NCBI RefSeq assembly: GCF_002864685.1
Contig: NZ_NMQZ01000007.1
Coordinates: forward strand, 62,001-126,000
From: Alloalcanivorax mobilis
Lineage (GTDB): Bacteria; Pseudomonadota; Gammaproteobacteria; Pseudomonadales; Alcanivoracaceae
Reading direction: 5' to 3'
DNA: 64,000 bases
Positions 35,897 to 45,264 of the stretch are shown here, one piece after another. Numbering within the stretch: position 1 is the stretch's first letter; every line of letters starts with the position of its first letter. The position numbers and the translations under genes are program-made. Below the pieces are notes generated by a model, which was given only the letters and a program-made list of their open reading frames with translations, was not told where the DNA came from and made no database searches.

Positions 35897-36558
35897 GCGC
35901 CGTGCTCGAGAGTCAGCACGCCCCGTTTCACCGCGTTCTGAACGCAGCCGGTGCGGTTGCTGGCCATCAGAATGGCGAACAGGCTGGCCACGTGTGATTT
36001 CACGGTGTGCTCGGTAAGGAACAGGGTATCGGCGATTTGCTTGTTGGAATAGCCTTCGGCCATCAGTGTCAGCACCTGATACTGCCGCTTGGTGATGCCG
36101 CATTCCCGTAACGCCGGATTGTCGAACGCTTCATCCGGAGGGCGCCGCGTGCCAAGCCGGCTGATCTGCTGTTCCAGGCGTGGCGGCAGGTAGATGTCTC
36201 CGTCCAGAACGCTGCGCAGTGCGGCCAGCATCTCCTCTCCGCCGACGCTTTTCGGGATAAAACCCAGTGCCCCCTGGTCGAGCACCGCCCGGATTCTGTA
36301 CGGGTCCTGCTCGCCGGACACCACCACCACCGGCAAACGCAACTTGCGCTCGTTGATGCCGCGCAACACCGCCAGGCCATCCATGCCCGGCATGCACAGA
36401 TCAATCAATACCAGGTCGAACTCGGCCCCGGCCTCCAGCGCGCGCATCGCCGCGTCCGCCTGGGTCGCCTCGGTAATGCGCACGGTCTGTTCCAGACGCA
36501 TCAGCAGATGCCGGATGCCATCCAGAAACAATTGATGATCGTCGACCACGAGAACGTG
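35866..36558 (-). CDS. NarL/LuxR-family response regulator
   Basis: 230 residues: receiver with D7/D8 and phospho-acceptor D54 in LVLIDLCMPGMDGL, then a LuxR helix-turn-helix (LRECGITKRQYQVLTLMAEGYSNKQIADTLFLTEHTVKSHVASLFAIL). The start was set at a GTG (36558) because TTGAGGAGA stands seven bases upstream; a TTG six codons earlier is part of that site. The last 31 bp overlap the end of the hybrid kinase gene on the other strand. It is probably phosphorylated by that kinase; targets unknown. Confidence 0.9.
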   Translation of the reverse strand, partial: HVLVVDDHQLFLDGIRHLLMRLEQTVRITEATQADAAMRALEAGAEFDLVLIDLCMPGMDGLAVLRGINERKLRLPVVVVSGEQDPYRIRAVLDQGALGFIPKSVGGEEMLAALRSVLDGDIYLPPRLEQQISRLGTRRPPDEAFDNPALRECGITKRQYQVLTLMAEGYSNKQIADTLFLTEHTVKSHVASLFAILMASNRTGCVQNAVKRGVLTLEHGAQPEAGPRGR

Positions 36559-36716
36559 CACGAAGGCTCTCCTCAACGCCGTTTTCCGCCCATTAAATCA
36601 CAGATGGCCAACGCCGAGATTCATACTAACGAGGGATGTGGAGCAAAGGTCTTGCCGTGACCATGGGAAGCGGAACGACGGGTGCCGTCGCGGTGCCCTC
36701 ATCAAGGAGACAACCT

Positions 36717-37979
36717 ATGAACGCAAGAACCTTTTGGCTTGCAGCCCTACTGCTGGGATTGGTGGCCTGTAATGATGATGGCGGCGACCATGATGGTGGC
36801 GCCGGCGCTGGCCCCGACAACGGCAGCGACAATGGTGGCGATAACGGTGGCGACAATGGTGGCGACAATGGCGATAACGACCCGGGCGGTGACGACCAGG
36901 ACAACGGCGACCCGGATCAGCCTTCCGGCTTCAGCCTGCGCTCCAGCAGCCCGCCGGACGGCGCCAACCAATTGGACGGGTTCCCGGTCACCGCGATCTT
37001 CAACCAGCCGGTGGACCGGGATTCCGTGGACTCGCTGAGTTTTGCGGTGACCGCTGGGGTCAACCCGGTACCGGGAACGTTCAGCTTCAGTGAGGATTCG
37101 TCGGTGGTGAGCTTTACGCCGGAAGCGCCGTTGGTGGATGGCCAGACCTACACCGTCACTCTGAACGGGGATATTCAGAACCAGGATGACGAGACCCTGG
37201 CCGAAGCGTCCTGGCAGTTCACCGTGGTGACCTTTGATGACATTGAATGTCAGCCCGGCACGCCGCCGGCTTCCCTGAATCTGGACCCGTATTACACCCA
37301 GTACTGCGACGCCAGCGGCATGCCGATTCTCGGCGGTGCCCAGGTTTCCCCACAGGCATTGATCGAGGCTTGGTACCGGGTCGTGGACATGACCCTGATG
37401 CGCCAGGATCTGCTCGCCAGGATGGTCGACAACGGCACCCGGGTGGTGGTGGTGGCGAACGACGAAGGCATTACCCAAATACCGGAATACGCCAACCTGG
37501 ATCAGGAATTTCCGCTCGAGGGCGGCATGACCTGGGATGAGCGCTCACGCGGCCTGGGGGCCACCCCCTACATTCCCGTGTCCAGCGGCGCCGAGGAAAA
37601 CCTGCTGTGTTACGGCTCGAGCGAAGACCCTTACGATGGTGAGGACATCTTTATTCATGAGTTTTCCCATTCGATTGTGTCCATGGCGCTGGCCGACATG
37701 GAGCCGGATTTTCTCGACGCGCTCGACGACGCCTACCAGAACGCCCTCGACCAGGGCCTGTTCGAGAACACCTACGCCGCCCTCAACGTGGAGGAATACT
37801 GGGCCGAAGGGGTGCAGGACTGGTACAACGCCAACCTGGAATCCGATCCGCCGAACGGCATTCACAACAGCATCAACACCCGCGAGGAGCTGGCCGAATA
37901 CGATCCCACGCTGTACGCGCTGATCTCCCGGGTGCTGCCCGCGCAAACCATCGACTTCATCTGCGAGGCGCCCACCTGA
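36717..37979 (+). CDS. Lipoprotein with Ig-like domain and zinc-peptidase motif
   Basis: 420 residues. The start MNARTFWLAALLLGLVAC has a lipobox (LVAC). A flexible acidic Asp/Gly/Asn repeat (DNGGDNGG type, about 20-65) is a spacer, followed by a bacterial Ig-like domain (SPPDGANQLDGFPVTAIFNQPVDRDSV and TYTVTLNGDIQNQDDETL). The C-terminal part has H314-E-F-S-H318 and Glu364 in EYWAEGVQDWYN, a gluzincin-like zinc site (HExxH plus downstream Glu). It is a candidate surface metallopeptidase or zinc-binding lipoprotein. No family name can be given. A ribosome site AAGGAGA precedes the ATG. Confidence 0.78.
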   Translation: MNARTFWLAALLLGLVACNDDGGDHDGGAGAGPDNGSDNGGDNGGDNGGDNGDNDPGGDDQDNGDPDQPSGFSLRSSSPPDGANQLDGFPVTAIFNQPVDRDSVDSLSFAVTAGVNPVPGTFSFSEDSSVVSFTPEAPLVDGQTYTVTLNGDIQNQDDETLAEASWQFTVVTFDDIECQPGTPPASLNLDPYYTQYCDASGMPILGGAQVSPQALIEAWYRVVDMTLMRQDLLARMVDNGTRVVVVANDEGITQIPEYANLDQEFPLEGGMTWDERSRGLGATPYIPVSSGAEENLLCYGSSEDPYDGEDIFIHEFSHSIVSMALADMEPDFLDALDDAYQNALDQGLFENTYAALNVEEYWAEGVQDWYNANLESDPPNGIHNSINTREELAEYDPTLYALISRVLPAQTIDFICEAPT

Positions 37980-37990
37980 AATCAAGCTGA

Positions 37991-38042
37991 AGCCCCGGGG
38001 GCCGACCCGGCCGGGGCTCTTGCAACGCCCTTGGGGGGCGTT
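37991..38042 (+). terminator. Two hairpins after the metallopeptidase-like gene
   Basis: AGCCCCGG...CCGGGGCT (37991-38018) and AACGCCC-TTGGG-GGGCGTT (38024-38042) follow the stop of the lipoprotein gene. The second ends in a short T-run. Together they make a probable tandem terminator ahead of ybiT. Confidence 0.65.
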
Positions 38043-38207
38043 TCCGGAACCGGGTCGGTTCTTTCCATCGCCTCGTCATACCCTTGTCATACCCTGCTTA
38101 CCGTCGGCGACCCGCCGACCGGCCTTCTGTGTGACCCGCGCCCCGGGTGTGTGCCATAATCCGCGCCGCAACCCGCCCGCCACTTCCCCCTGATTCGGTA
38201 GATAACC

Positions 38208-39797
38208 TTGCTGACCACCGCCAACATCACCATGCAGTTCGGCGCCAAGCCGCTGTTCGAAAACGTTTCCGTGAAATTCGGCGACGGCAACCGCTACGGC
38301 CTGATCGGCGCCAACGGCTCCGGTAAGTCCACCTTTATGAAGATTCTTGGCGGCGATCTGGTCCCGTCCTCCGGCAACGTGTCCAAAGACACCGACGAGC
38401 GCATCGGCAAGCTGCGTCAGGACCAGTTCGCCTACGAGCAGTACTCGGTGGTGGACACCGTGATCATGGGCCACGACGAACTGTGGAAGGTGAAAGAAGA
38501 ACGCGACGCCATCTACGCCAAGGAAGAAATGAGCGAAGCGGACGGCATCCGCGCCGGTGAGCTGGAAGCGGATTTCGCCGAAATGGACGGCTACACCGCC
38601 GAATCCCGCGCTGGCGATCTGCTGATCGGCGTTGGCATTCCGGTGGAGCAGCACTTCGGGCCGATGAGCGAGATCGCGCCGGGCTGGAAACTGCGGGTGC
38701 TGCTCGCCCAGGTGCTGTTCGCGGACCCGGACATCATGTTGCTGGATGAGCCCACCAACAACCTGGACATCAACACCATCCGCTGGCTGGAAGACGTGCT
38801 CAACCAGCGCAACTGCACCATGATCATCATTTCCCACGACCGTCACTTCCTGAACAGCGTGTGCACGCACATGGCGGACCTGGACTTCGGTGAACTGCGC
38901 CTCTACCCGGGCAATTACGACGAGTACATGACCGCCTCCACCCAGGCGCGCGAGCGCATGCAAAGCGACAACGCCAAGAAAAAGGCGCAAATCGCCGACC
39001 TCAAAGCGTTCGTCAGCCGCTTCTCCGCCAACGCCTCCAAATCCAAACAGGCGACCTCGCGGGCCAAGCAGATCGACAAGATCAAACTGGAAGAGATCAA
39101 ACCTTCCAGCCGCCAGAACCCGTACATTATTTTCGAGCAGGATAAAAAGCTGTTCCGCAACGCCCTGGAAGTAAAAGGGCTGGCCAAGCGCTTCGACGAA
39201 GAGCTGTTCTCCGGCCTCGACCTGCGCGTGGAAGTGGGCGAGCGCATCGCCATCATCGGCCCCAACGGGGTCGGCAAATCCACCCTGATGCGCTGCCTGA
39301 TCGGCGACGAAACCCCCAGCGCCGGTGAGATCAAATGGTCCGAGAACTGTGCCATCGGCTACTACGCCCAGGACCACGCCGCCGACTTCGAACAGGACAC
39401 CAAACTGTTCGACTGGATGCAGCAATGGGGCAAACCCAGCGACGACGAACAGATCATTCGCGGCACCCTGGGCCGCCTGCTGTTCTCCGCCAACGACATC
39501 AATAAATCCGTCAAGGTGATCTCCGGCGGCGAGCAGGGCCGCATGCTGTTCGGCAAGATCATGCTGCAGCGCCCCAACATCCTGCTGCTCGACGAACCCA
39601 CCAACCACCTGGACATGGAATCCATCGAGTCGCTGAACCTGGCACTGGAAAACTACCCGGGCACCTTGCTGTTCGTCAGCCACGACCGGGAGTTCGTCTC
39701 GTCCCTGGCCACCCGCATCATCGAGCTGACCCCCACCGGCATCGTCGATTTCCACGGCAGCTACGATGACTACCTGCGCAGCCAGGGTGTGGCGTGA
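38208..39797 (+). CDS. ybiT: ABC-F family ATPase (YbiT-like)
   Basis: 529 residues; two ATP-binding cassettes on one chain and no membrane domain. Walker A motifs GANGSGKST and GPNGVGKST, Walker [13 protein letters not shown] and [12 protein letters not shown], and the YbiT-specific [23 protein letters not shown] and [21 protein letters not shown] linker are all present. ABC-F proteins bind the ribosomal E-site and rescue stalled elongation. The start codon is a TTG (38208): the family N-terminus MLxTxNITMQFG begins exactly there. GC content and codon use fit the core genome. Confidence 0.93.
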   Translation: MLTTANITMQFGAKPLFENVSVKFGDGNRYGLIGANGSGKSTFMKILGGDLVPSSGNVSKDTDERIGKLRQDQFAYEQYSVVDTVIMGHDELWKVKEERDAIYAKEEMSEADGIRAGELEADFAEMDGYTAESRAGDLLIGVGIPVEQHFGPMSEIAPGWKLRVLLAQVLFADPDIMLLDEPTNNLDINTIRWLEDVLNQRNCTMIIISHDRHFLNSVCTHMADLDFGELRLYPGNYDEYMTASTQARERMQSDNAKKKAQIADLKAFVSRFSANASKSKQATSRAKQIDKIKLEEIKPSSRQNPYIIFEQDKKLFRNALEVKGLAKRFDEELFSGLDLRVEVGERIAIIGPNGVGKSTLMRCLIGDETPSAGEIKWSENCAIGYYAQDHAADFEQDTKLFDWMQQWGKPSDDEQIIRGTLGRLLFSANDINKSVKVISGGEQGRMLFGKIMLQRPNILLLDEPTNHLDMESIESLNLALENYPGTLLFVSHDREFVSSLATRIIELTPTGIVDFHGSYDDYLRSQGVA

Positions 39798-39853
39798 CGA
39801 TACGCACACCAAACAGCAATAAATAAGGCGCTTTTGGTGGGATGCTCTCCCTG

Positions 39854-39911
39854 GCAGCCTATAAGCACCGTATTTGTTTCTTTTATGCGATAACAAAGCC
39901 TGATAGGCTGC
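39854..39911. promoter_or_regulatory. Inverted repeat ahead of hipBA
   Basis: GCAGCCTAT (39854-39862) and ATAGGCTGC (39903-39911) are perfect 9-bp reverse complements, 49 bp apart, and lie 34-91 bp upstream of the hipB-like gene in an AT-rich stretch. Paired operators bound by a HipB dimer-of-dimers at about this spacing are a known way of autorepressing hipBA. No firm -10/-35 pair was assigned. Confidence 0.45.
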
Positions 39912-39944
39912 TTTTTACATTAAAGGCAACTTATTAAACGCTTT

Positions 39945-40274
39945 ATGATCGATCTACTGCAGCGGTTGAAACAGCGCCGCAAGGCCTTGGGTTTACGGCA
40001 GCGGGATATGGGGTTGCGCGTGGGAATGTCACGCCAGCAATACCAGCGCCTGGAAGCCGGGGGAAACCCGCGATTGGCGACCCTGGAATTGGTCGCCAAG
40101 GGGCTGAACAGCGAGATTATGCTTATTCCCCGCGAAAAGCTGGCTCTGATTGAGGCAGTGCTGGCGGACAAGGTGTCGATAATTCGGGAAAGCGATGAGC
40201 CGAACTACGGCGATGAAGAGGCGTCATCGCTGGTCGACGACCCCTGGGCTGGGTTGTTGGGGGACGAGCAATGA
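39945..40274 (+). CDS. hipB: HipB-like antitoxin/repressor
   Basis: 109 residues. An XRE-type helix-turn-helix (about 5-60: LKQRRKALGLRQRDMGLRVGMSRQQYQRLEAGGNPRLATLELVAKGL) leads to an acidic tail (DEEASSLVDDPWAGLLGDEQ). Its position directly before hipA and a stop that overlaps the hipA start (ATGA) identify it as the antitoxin that binds and silences HipA and represses the operon. It sits at the left end of an accessory stretch with lower GC than the flanks. Confidence 0.88.
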   Translation: MIDLLQRLKQRRKALGLRQRDMGLRVGMSRQQYQRLEAGGNPRLATLELVAKGLNSEIMLIPREKLALIEAVLADKVSIIRESDEPNYGDEEASSLVDDPWAGLLGDEQ

Positions 40275-41536
40275 GCGGCGCCGCGGCTCGAGTATTGAGG
40301 CTTACCCTGCAAGGCAGGCTGGTGGGCCATCTGACCGGCTTCCAAAATGGTCGAAATACTCTGATTTTTGATCGTGCTTTCCGCGAAGACCCGCTCCGGC
40401 CCACCTTTAGCCTGGTTACCCATCCATCGTTTCCCCGCGCGGAGAAACTGCTTTCCGTCCCCTGGTCGAAAAAGCAGCGGCTTCATCCGGTGTTGTCCAA
40501 CTTGTTGCCCGAGGGTGCGTTACGCGTCTTTATTGCCCAGGCACTGAAAGTGCACCCGGATAACGAGTTCGAACTGCTGGCCTATCTCGGTGGCGACTTG
40601 CCTGGCGCGCTGCTCGCCGAGCCGGCGGAGCCTGATGAACTGCCGAAGGCGTTATTGCCGATGTTGGGTCAGGCCACGCCGGCGCGTATTGATGGCTGGG
40701 ATGGCGCACAAAAGTTTTCACTGGCCGGCATACAGATGAAGTTCTCCATGAAAGAGAAAGACGGCCGCTACAATCTGGCGGTTGGCGATGAGCTTGGCGA
40801 CTGGATCATCAAAACGCCTTCCACCAGTCACCGTCGAGTGCCCGAGAACGAATATACCGCCATGACTCTGGCGTCCCTGGCCGGCATTGCGATTCCCGAG
40901 ATCCGCCTGCTTGATCTGGATCGACTCGACAATCTGCCGGACATCAATCTGCCCGCCGAAAACGTGGCCTTCGCGATCCGTCGGTTTGACCGCCGGGCAG
41001 GGCAGCGCGTGCACATGGAAGATTTCGCCCAGGTGTTGAGCAGGTATCCTCATGAAAAATACGGATCGGCTAATTACGAACAGATCGGCCGTATCCTGTA
41101 TCAGTATTCCGGCGACGCATTGATGGACGTTCAACAGTTCGCGCGGCGTCTGCTGATCAATATCCTATTGGCCAATGGCGACGCTCACCTGAAGAACTGG
41201 AGTCTGCTTTATGCGGATCGCATCACGCCGACGCTCTCGCCCGCCTATGACGTCGTGACTACCCGGGCCTACATCGACGGCGAAACTCATTTCGCCCTCA
41301 ACCTGGGGAAAATAAAATCCTGGCGTGATGTGACCCTGGGCCATTTCGAAACGTGGGCGAAGAACGCGGATGTGCCCTGGCGGGCGATTCGACCGCAACT
41401 GACGGACGTAATGGATAAGGCACGCACTTTATGGGGGCCCGCTTTGAAAGAACTGCCGATGGATGATCAGCACAAGAGGTCGCTGCGGACCCACTGGCGG
41501 GCCTTGCAAAGCGACTTCCGGATCGACGTCGGCTAA
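40271..41536 (+). CDS. hipA: HipA-like serine/threonine kinase toxin
   Basis: 421 residues. HipA toxins phosphorylate glutamyl-tRNA synthetase or similar targets and halt translation, giving dormant cells. Family signatures: LLPEGALR, FELLAYLGGDLPGAL, SLAGIQMKFSM, ENEYTAMTLA, catalytic D304 in LANGDAHLKNW and metal-binding D327 in SPAYDVV, corresponding to D309 and D332 of the E. coli protein. All kinase residues needed for activity are present. The start overlaps hipB by four bases, so the pair is co-translated. Confidence 0.92.
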   Translation: MSGAAARVLRLTLQGRLVGHLTGFQNGRNTLIFDRAFREDPLRPTFSLVTHPSFPRAEKLLSVPWSKKQRLHPVLSNLLPEGALRVFIAQALKVHPDNEFELLAYLGGDLPGALLAEPAEPDELPKALLPMLGQATPARIDGWDGAQKFSLAGIQMKFSMKEKDGRYNLAVGDELGDWIIKTPSTSHRRVPENEYTAMTLASLAGIAIPEIRLLDLDRLDNLPDINLPAENVAFAIRRFDRRAGQRVHMEDFAQVLSRYPHEKYGSANYEQIGRILYQYSGDALMDVQQFARRLLINILLANGDAHLKNWSLLYADRITPTLSPAYDVVTTRAYIDGETHFALNLGKIKSWRDVTLGHFETWAKNADVPWRAIRPQLTDVMDKARTLWGPALKELPMDDQHKRSLRTHWRALQSDFRIDVG

Positions 41537-41613
41537 GACAAACAGACTCCCCGCACTATCCTTTGGCGATGATTCTGACGCTGAAGCAGATATTGAGAGC
41601 GGTGCGGCGCAAT

Positions 41614-42099
41614 TTATTGATCGGCTAACCGGTCCTCTTTACGGACATGGGCCACCAGCGCCGCGAAGCTTTCCTTGAGCGCCAGAAAATCCCCTCGACG
41701 CACAAGCGGGCGATGGGAAAACCACTGATCCGGCGATCGGTTCCGCTCACGACTGTCCGGCCAGAGCCGCGGTTCGCAAGCGCCGCCAATCACCACCAGA
41801 TACACATCCCGGCGCCCATCGGTGAAGGCAAGATGCCGTGGAATATAGGCGCCCACCTGGCACGGCAGCGTGTACCACAATGCCTCGTTTCGCCACATCA
41901 CATTCCCCAACGGCGCCTTTACCGAACAGCCGATCGAGTTGTGCCGGTTGTACAGCACCGCATTGATCTCGCTTAAGGGAAACGCCTCTTCCAGCTCCCC
42001 CGGCCGCACGGGCGACGTCAGCCGTTCCAGCCAGCCCCGCGGCCTGCCGTTACCGGATTGCTGGCCGCACAGGCGCTCCTCGCGATAATAAAGGTTCAT
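41614..42099 (-). CDS. Hypothetical protein
   Basis: 161 residues, no signal peptide or membrane segment, mixed alpha/beta with many aromatic and Arg residues (WRNEALWYTLPCQVGAYIPRHLAFTDGRRDVYLVVIGG). No family was recognised. It starts at an ATG (42099) with no clear ribosome site and lies convergent to hipA. Its GC content and codon use fit a coding gene, but conservation is not known. It could be an accessory-region gene of narrow distribution. Confidence 0.55.
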   Translation of the reverse strand: MNLYYREERLCGQQSGNGRPRGWLERLTSPVRPGELEEAFPLSEINAVLYNRHNSIGCSVKAPLGNVMWRNEALWYTLPCQVGAYIPRHLAFTDGRRDVYLVVIGGACEPRLWPDSRERNRSPDQWFSHRPLVRRGDFLALKESFAALVAHVRKEDRLADQ

Positions 42100-42187
42100 G
42101 AAGTGGCTCTCCCAGGCCGGCCAAAGATGCCTTCAACGGAACGCAACGTATAAGACCGGGTGCGGAGAGTCCACCTTTAGGAAACGT

Positions 42188-42216
42188 AAAAGCCCCGTCA
42201 TGGAAATGACGGGGCT
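42188..42216 (-). terminator. Intrinsic terminator of the pirin gene
   Basis: AGCCCCGTCAT / ATGACGGGGCT is an 11-pair stem; on the minus strand it is followed by TTTTACG. It starts about 20 bp after the pirin stop. Confidence 0.85.
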
Positions 42217-42235
42217 GCCGTGAGCCCGCAAAGAG

Positions 42236-42934
42236 TCAAGCCACGTCCACCAGCACGATTTCGCTGTCGGATTCGGCGCGGACAAGCAGTTCTCGTTCGT
42301 CCTCGATTGCCAGCCCATCCCCGGCCTCGGTGAGCACGCCGTTAACCCGCACGCGCCCCTTGGCCGGCACCAGATAGGCTTTGCGGCCCGCTTCCAGCGT
42401 GTAGGTGGCTTCCTGCCCGGCGCTCAATGACACCGCCGCCACCCGGCCATCCGCCTGAATCGGCAGAGCATCACTGTCACCCGGGTAGCCACTGGCCAGC
42501 ACCTTGAAGCCGCTGTCCTGGTTGGCTGTCGGGAACGGCCGGCTGCCCCAGGTGGGCGGCAGGCCGGTGGCGTTGGGGATGATCCAGATCTGGAAAATCC
42601 GCGTCGGCGTGTCCTCCAGGTTGTACTCGGCATGAGTAATCCCGGTGCCCGCGGACATCACCTGCACATCGCCGGCCTCGGTGCGGCCCTTATTGCCCAG
42701 GTTGTCCTGGTGAGTGATCGCTCCCTCACGCACGTAGGTGATGATCTCCATATCCCGGTGCGAATGCGGCGCGAACCCGGTGTGCGGCGCGATGGTGTCA
42801 TCGTTCCACACCCGCAGATCGCCCCAATGCATGCGCTTCGGATCGTGGTACCCGGCGAAGGAAAAGTGGTGTTTGGTGTCCAGCCAGCCGTGGTGGGCAC
42901 CGCCCAGTTGGTTGAAAGCACGCCGCTCGATCAT
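42236..42934 (-). CDS. Pirin-family protein
   Basis: 232 residues, double cupin. The metal-binding N-terminal cupin shows GFAPHSHRDMEIITYVREGAITHQDNLGNKG and GDVQVMSAGTGITHAEYN with the conserved His/Glu ligands; the C-terminal cupin is degenerate as in the family. Bacterial pirins such as YhhW have quercetinase activity or modulate central metabolism through a bound metal. The ATG at 42934 follows GAGGAGG. Divergent from the SRPBCC gene with a 239-bp AT-rich gap between them. Confidence 0.92.
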   Translation of the reverse strand: MIERRAFNQLGGAHHGWLDTKHHFSFAGYHDPKRMHWGDLRVWNDDTIAPHTGFAPHSHRDMEIITYVREGAITHQDNLGNKGRTEAGDVQVMSAGTGITHAEYNLEDTPTRIFQIWIIPNATGLPPTWGSRPFPTANQDSGFKVLASGYPGDSDALPIQADGRVAAVSLSAGQEATYTLEAGRKAYLVPAKGRVRVNGVLTEAGDGLAIEDERELLVRAESDSEIVLVDVA

Positions 42935-43173
42935 GGTCGCCTCCTCGGGCTGGTTAAGGGTCGGCAATATCGCCGACCGGGAATGCAGCCACTCTATAAT
43001 CGAAACAGGCGATAAAGAAGACGATATATCACCGGAGTTAAATCAGTTTTTATGATGAATTGGCACGAAGAAGCGACGCCCTGAAAAGAAAAGTGGCCGG
43101 CGCTCGCGCCGGATGTCGAATCGAAACACGGCCCATCGACCATCCGGTGAACCCAACCCGACAGGAGAACACC

Positions 43174-43626
43174 ATGCCCGACCACACCATCCGCTTGCAC
43201 CGCGTACTGGGCGGCAGCCCCGAACGCGTCTACCGTGCCTTTCTCGACCCGGCCGCCAGGGTCAAATGGCTGCCGCCCTTTGGCTTCACCGCCACCCTGC
43301 ACGAAAGCGACGTGCGCGAAGGCGGCGGCTACCGCATGTCGTTCACCAACTTCACCAGCGGCGCCAGCCACTCGTTCGGCGGCACCTACGTGGAATTGAC
43401 CCCCAACCAGTGCATCCGCTACACCGACCGTTTTGACGACCCCAACCTCCCCGGCGAAATGCACGTCACCGTGACCCTCAAGGAAGTGCTCTGCGGCACC
43501 GAACTGACCGTGGTGCAGGAAGGCGTGCCCGAAGTGATTCCGGCGGAATTCTGCTACCAGGGCTGGCAGGAATCGCTAATCCAGCTGGCACAGCTGGTGG
43601 ATCCGGAGATTCCGGACGAAAGCTAG
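43174..43626 (+). CDS. SRPBCC-fold (AHSA1/START-like) protein
   Basis: 150 residues. The pattern RLHRVLGGSPERVYRAFLDPAARVKWLPPFGF, then FGGTYVELTPNQCIRYTDRFDD and YQGWQESLIQLAQLVDPE, is that of activator-of-Hsp90-like SRPBCC proteins, which have a hydrophobic pocket for small ligands. The ligand is unknown. CAGGAGAACACC gives a good ribosome site. A MITE-like element begins 3 bp after the stop. It may share regulation with the divergent pirin gene. Confidence 0.88.
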   Translation: MPDHTIRLHRVLGGSPERVYRAFLDPAARVKWLPPFGFTATLHESDVREGGGYRMSFTNFTSGASHSFGGTYVELTPNQCIRYTDRFDDPNLPGEMHVTVTLKEVLCGTELTVVQEGVPEVIPAEFCYQGWQESLIQLAQLVDPEIPDES

Positions 43627-43628
43627 GG

Positions 43629-43783
43629 GCCTCTGAAAAACTGCTTACATGCTCAGCGTGGCCTGAAGCGTTCTTGTCTCGACGGACAGGGTAGTTCCCT
43701 TTCCGAAAGGCAGGGCGCAGCAGATGTGCGCTTCAGGTCGCGCCAGCCTGAAAGCCTGAGCGTGCAAGGGGTTTTTCAGAGGC
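43629..43783. mobile_element. MITE-like element with terminal inverted repeats
   Basis: A 155-bp element bounded by perfect 13-bp ends GCCTCTGAAAAAC / GTTTTTCAGAGGC. The similarity of the arms continues imperfectly for about 40 bp (GCTCAG, CTGAAGCG). It has no coding capacity. It inserted 3 bp after a stop codon; a target-site duplication was not clearly seen. It may derive from an insertion sequence with the same ends, and now also gives a T-run hairpin at the 3' end of the SRPBCC gene. Confidence 0.6.
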
Positions 43784-43971
43784 TTCCCAGGGCCGACACG
43801 CTCTCTGCGCGTGCGTGAAGCGCGTCACTTTGTATATGCGTACCAGGCCGCGACTTTTAGCCCGGCTCGCCTTAGACTGTTGCCGCTACCGCCGTCACTT
43901 TTTCGAGGCCCTATAAGGTCGCAAAAGAAAAAGGACGGTGCGTTGATCATCTTTTGCCTGGGGAAAAAATA

Positions 43972-45264
43972 ATGAAGCGATATACCTTTGCCGGGGCGGC
44001 CGTGGCCGCGATCCTGGCGTTGACTGGTTGTGGTGGTTCCGGCGGCTCCGGGGGCGATGGCGGTGCCGCCGCCCCACACTCCGCCCACTTCGTGGACAAC
44101 GCCGTGACCGGCCTGCACTACACCTGTGATGGGGGCGGCAACACCAAGGTCACGGAAACCCAAGGCAGTTTGACCTGCCCGGCAGGGGCGACGGTGCGCT
44201 TCCTGGTCGGAGACATCGGATTGGGTGAGGCGGTGCTGAACGGAAATACGCTGTTCATTACCCCGGCGGACCTGGCCGGCGAAGGCGCCGACCAGAACGA
44301 CAACACGGTGATTAATATCAGCCGCTTCCTGATCAGCCTGGACGCTGACCAGGATCTCGGTAACGGCATTCAGATTGATCCGGCCTCCCACCTGGAGCTG
44401 GGCCTGGCCATCGACTTCGCCCAAGACCCGACCGCTTTCGAAACCGCGGTCGCCTCCACCCTGGAAATGCTCACCCAGGATCTGCCAGGTGGGCCTTTCG
44501 CGCTGGTGCCCGAAGGTGACGCGCAGAACCATGTCGCCCTGGCGCTCTACCTGACCAATGCCGGCCTTTATCACGGCACGGTGAGTTACCAGGACAACAC
44601 GCAAACCGACATGATCTTCATGGTCACCCGGGAAGGCGCGGTTTACGGCAGTAATAAAACTGCCTACGGAAAATATGCGGCCACGGGCTTCGACGAGGAG
44701 AACGACTGGCTGAGCACCACCGGCGAGGGCAGCGACTTCAAGATCGATGGCCTCGATGGCAGCGATGGCAGTACCGGCGCCACCTTTTTAATCGAAGCCA
44801 GCATGGCGGACGGCCAGGCGTCGGGCAGCTCAGACGACGATGCCGCTCCACGTTTCGAAGCGGTTCGTAGCGTGGCGTTCGATCCGGTCTACGATCAGGA
44901 CCTGGTCGACGAGTTCGCTGCCTTGCTGCCCTTGGCGATCGGCATCGGTGAGGACAACGAAGCGCGGTTTATCATCGGACGTAACGAGGATAACGGCATA
45001 GACGGGGCGTCCTTCAGCGACTTTGAGGGCGGCCCGCCTTCGAAGCAGTCCGAAAACGACATGGAGTACAGTGGGATCGCCATCACCGAGGTAGTGGGCA
45101 CCGAAGGGCGCACGCTCCACCTGCTGGGGCTGTCCATGGCCGGCTACCTGGTCGATGCCACCATTGATCTGAGCGGCGACGAGCCGACCGTGAACGCCAC
45201 CTGGCAGCACGTCCACGAAGATCGCCAAGGCGAGACGCACACGTTCCTTCCCCTGGATCTCTAA
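43972..45264 (+). CDS. Large lipoprotein of unknown function
   Basis: 430 residues. The N-terminus MKRYTFAGAAVAAILALTGC has a lipobox (LTGC), then a Gly/Ser linker and an acidic body rich in Asp/Gly, predicted largely beta. An early segment (HYTCDGGGNTKVTETQGSLTCPAGATVRFLVGDIGLGEAVL) resembles repeats in outer-membrane-associated lipoproteins of marine gammaproteobacteria. No enzyme motif was seen. It is monocistronic, with a strong palindromic terminator 8 bp after the stop. Confidence 0.75.
   Translation: MKRYTFAGAAVAAILALTGCGGSGGSGGDGGAAAPHSAHFVDNAVTGLHYTCDGGGNTKVTETQGSLTCPAGATVRFLVGDIGLGEAVLNGNTLFITPADLAGEGADQNDNTVINISRFLISLDADQDLGNGIQIDPASHLELGLAIDFAQDPTAFETAVASTLEMLTQDLPGGPFALVPEGDAQNHVALALYLTNAGLYHGTVSYQDNTQTDMIFMVTREGAVYGSNKTAYGKYAATGFDEENDWLSTTGEGSDFKIDGLDGSDGSTGATFLIEASMADGQASGSSDDDAAPRFEAVRSVAFDPVYDQDLVDEFAALLPLAIGIGEDNEARFIIGRNEDNGIDGASFSDFEGGPPSKQSENDMEYSGIAITEVVGTEGRTLHLLGLSMAGYLVDATIDLSGDEPTVNATWQHVHEDRQGETHTFLPLDL

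Noticed and set aside
36747-37478. Minus-strand frame with Val/Ala/Ile repeats
   Set aside because: It is the complement of the Asp/Gly/Asn linker of the lipoprotein gene.
38076-39896. A 606-codon minus-strand frame opposite ybiT
   Set aside because: Antisense shadow; ybiT explains every motif on the plus strand.
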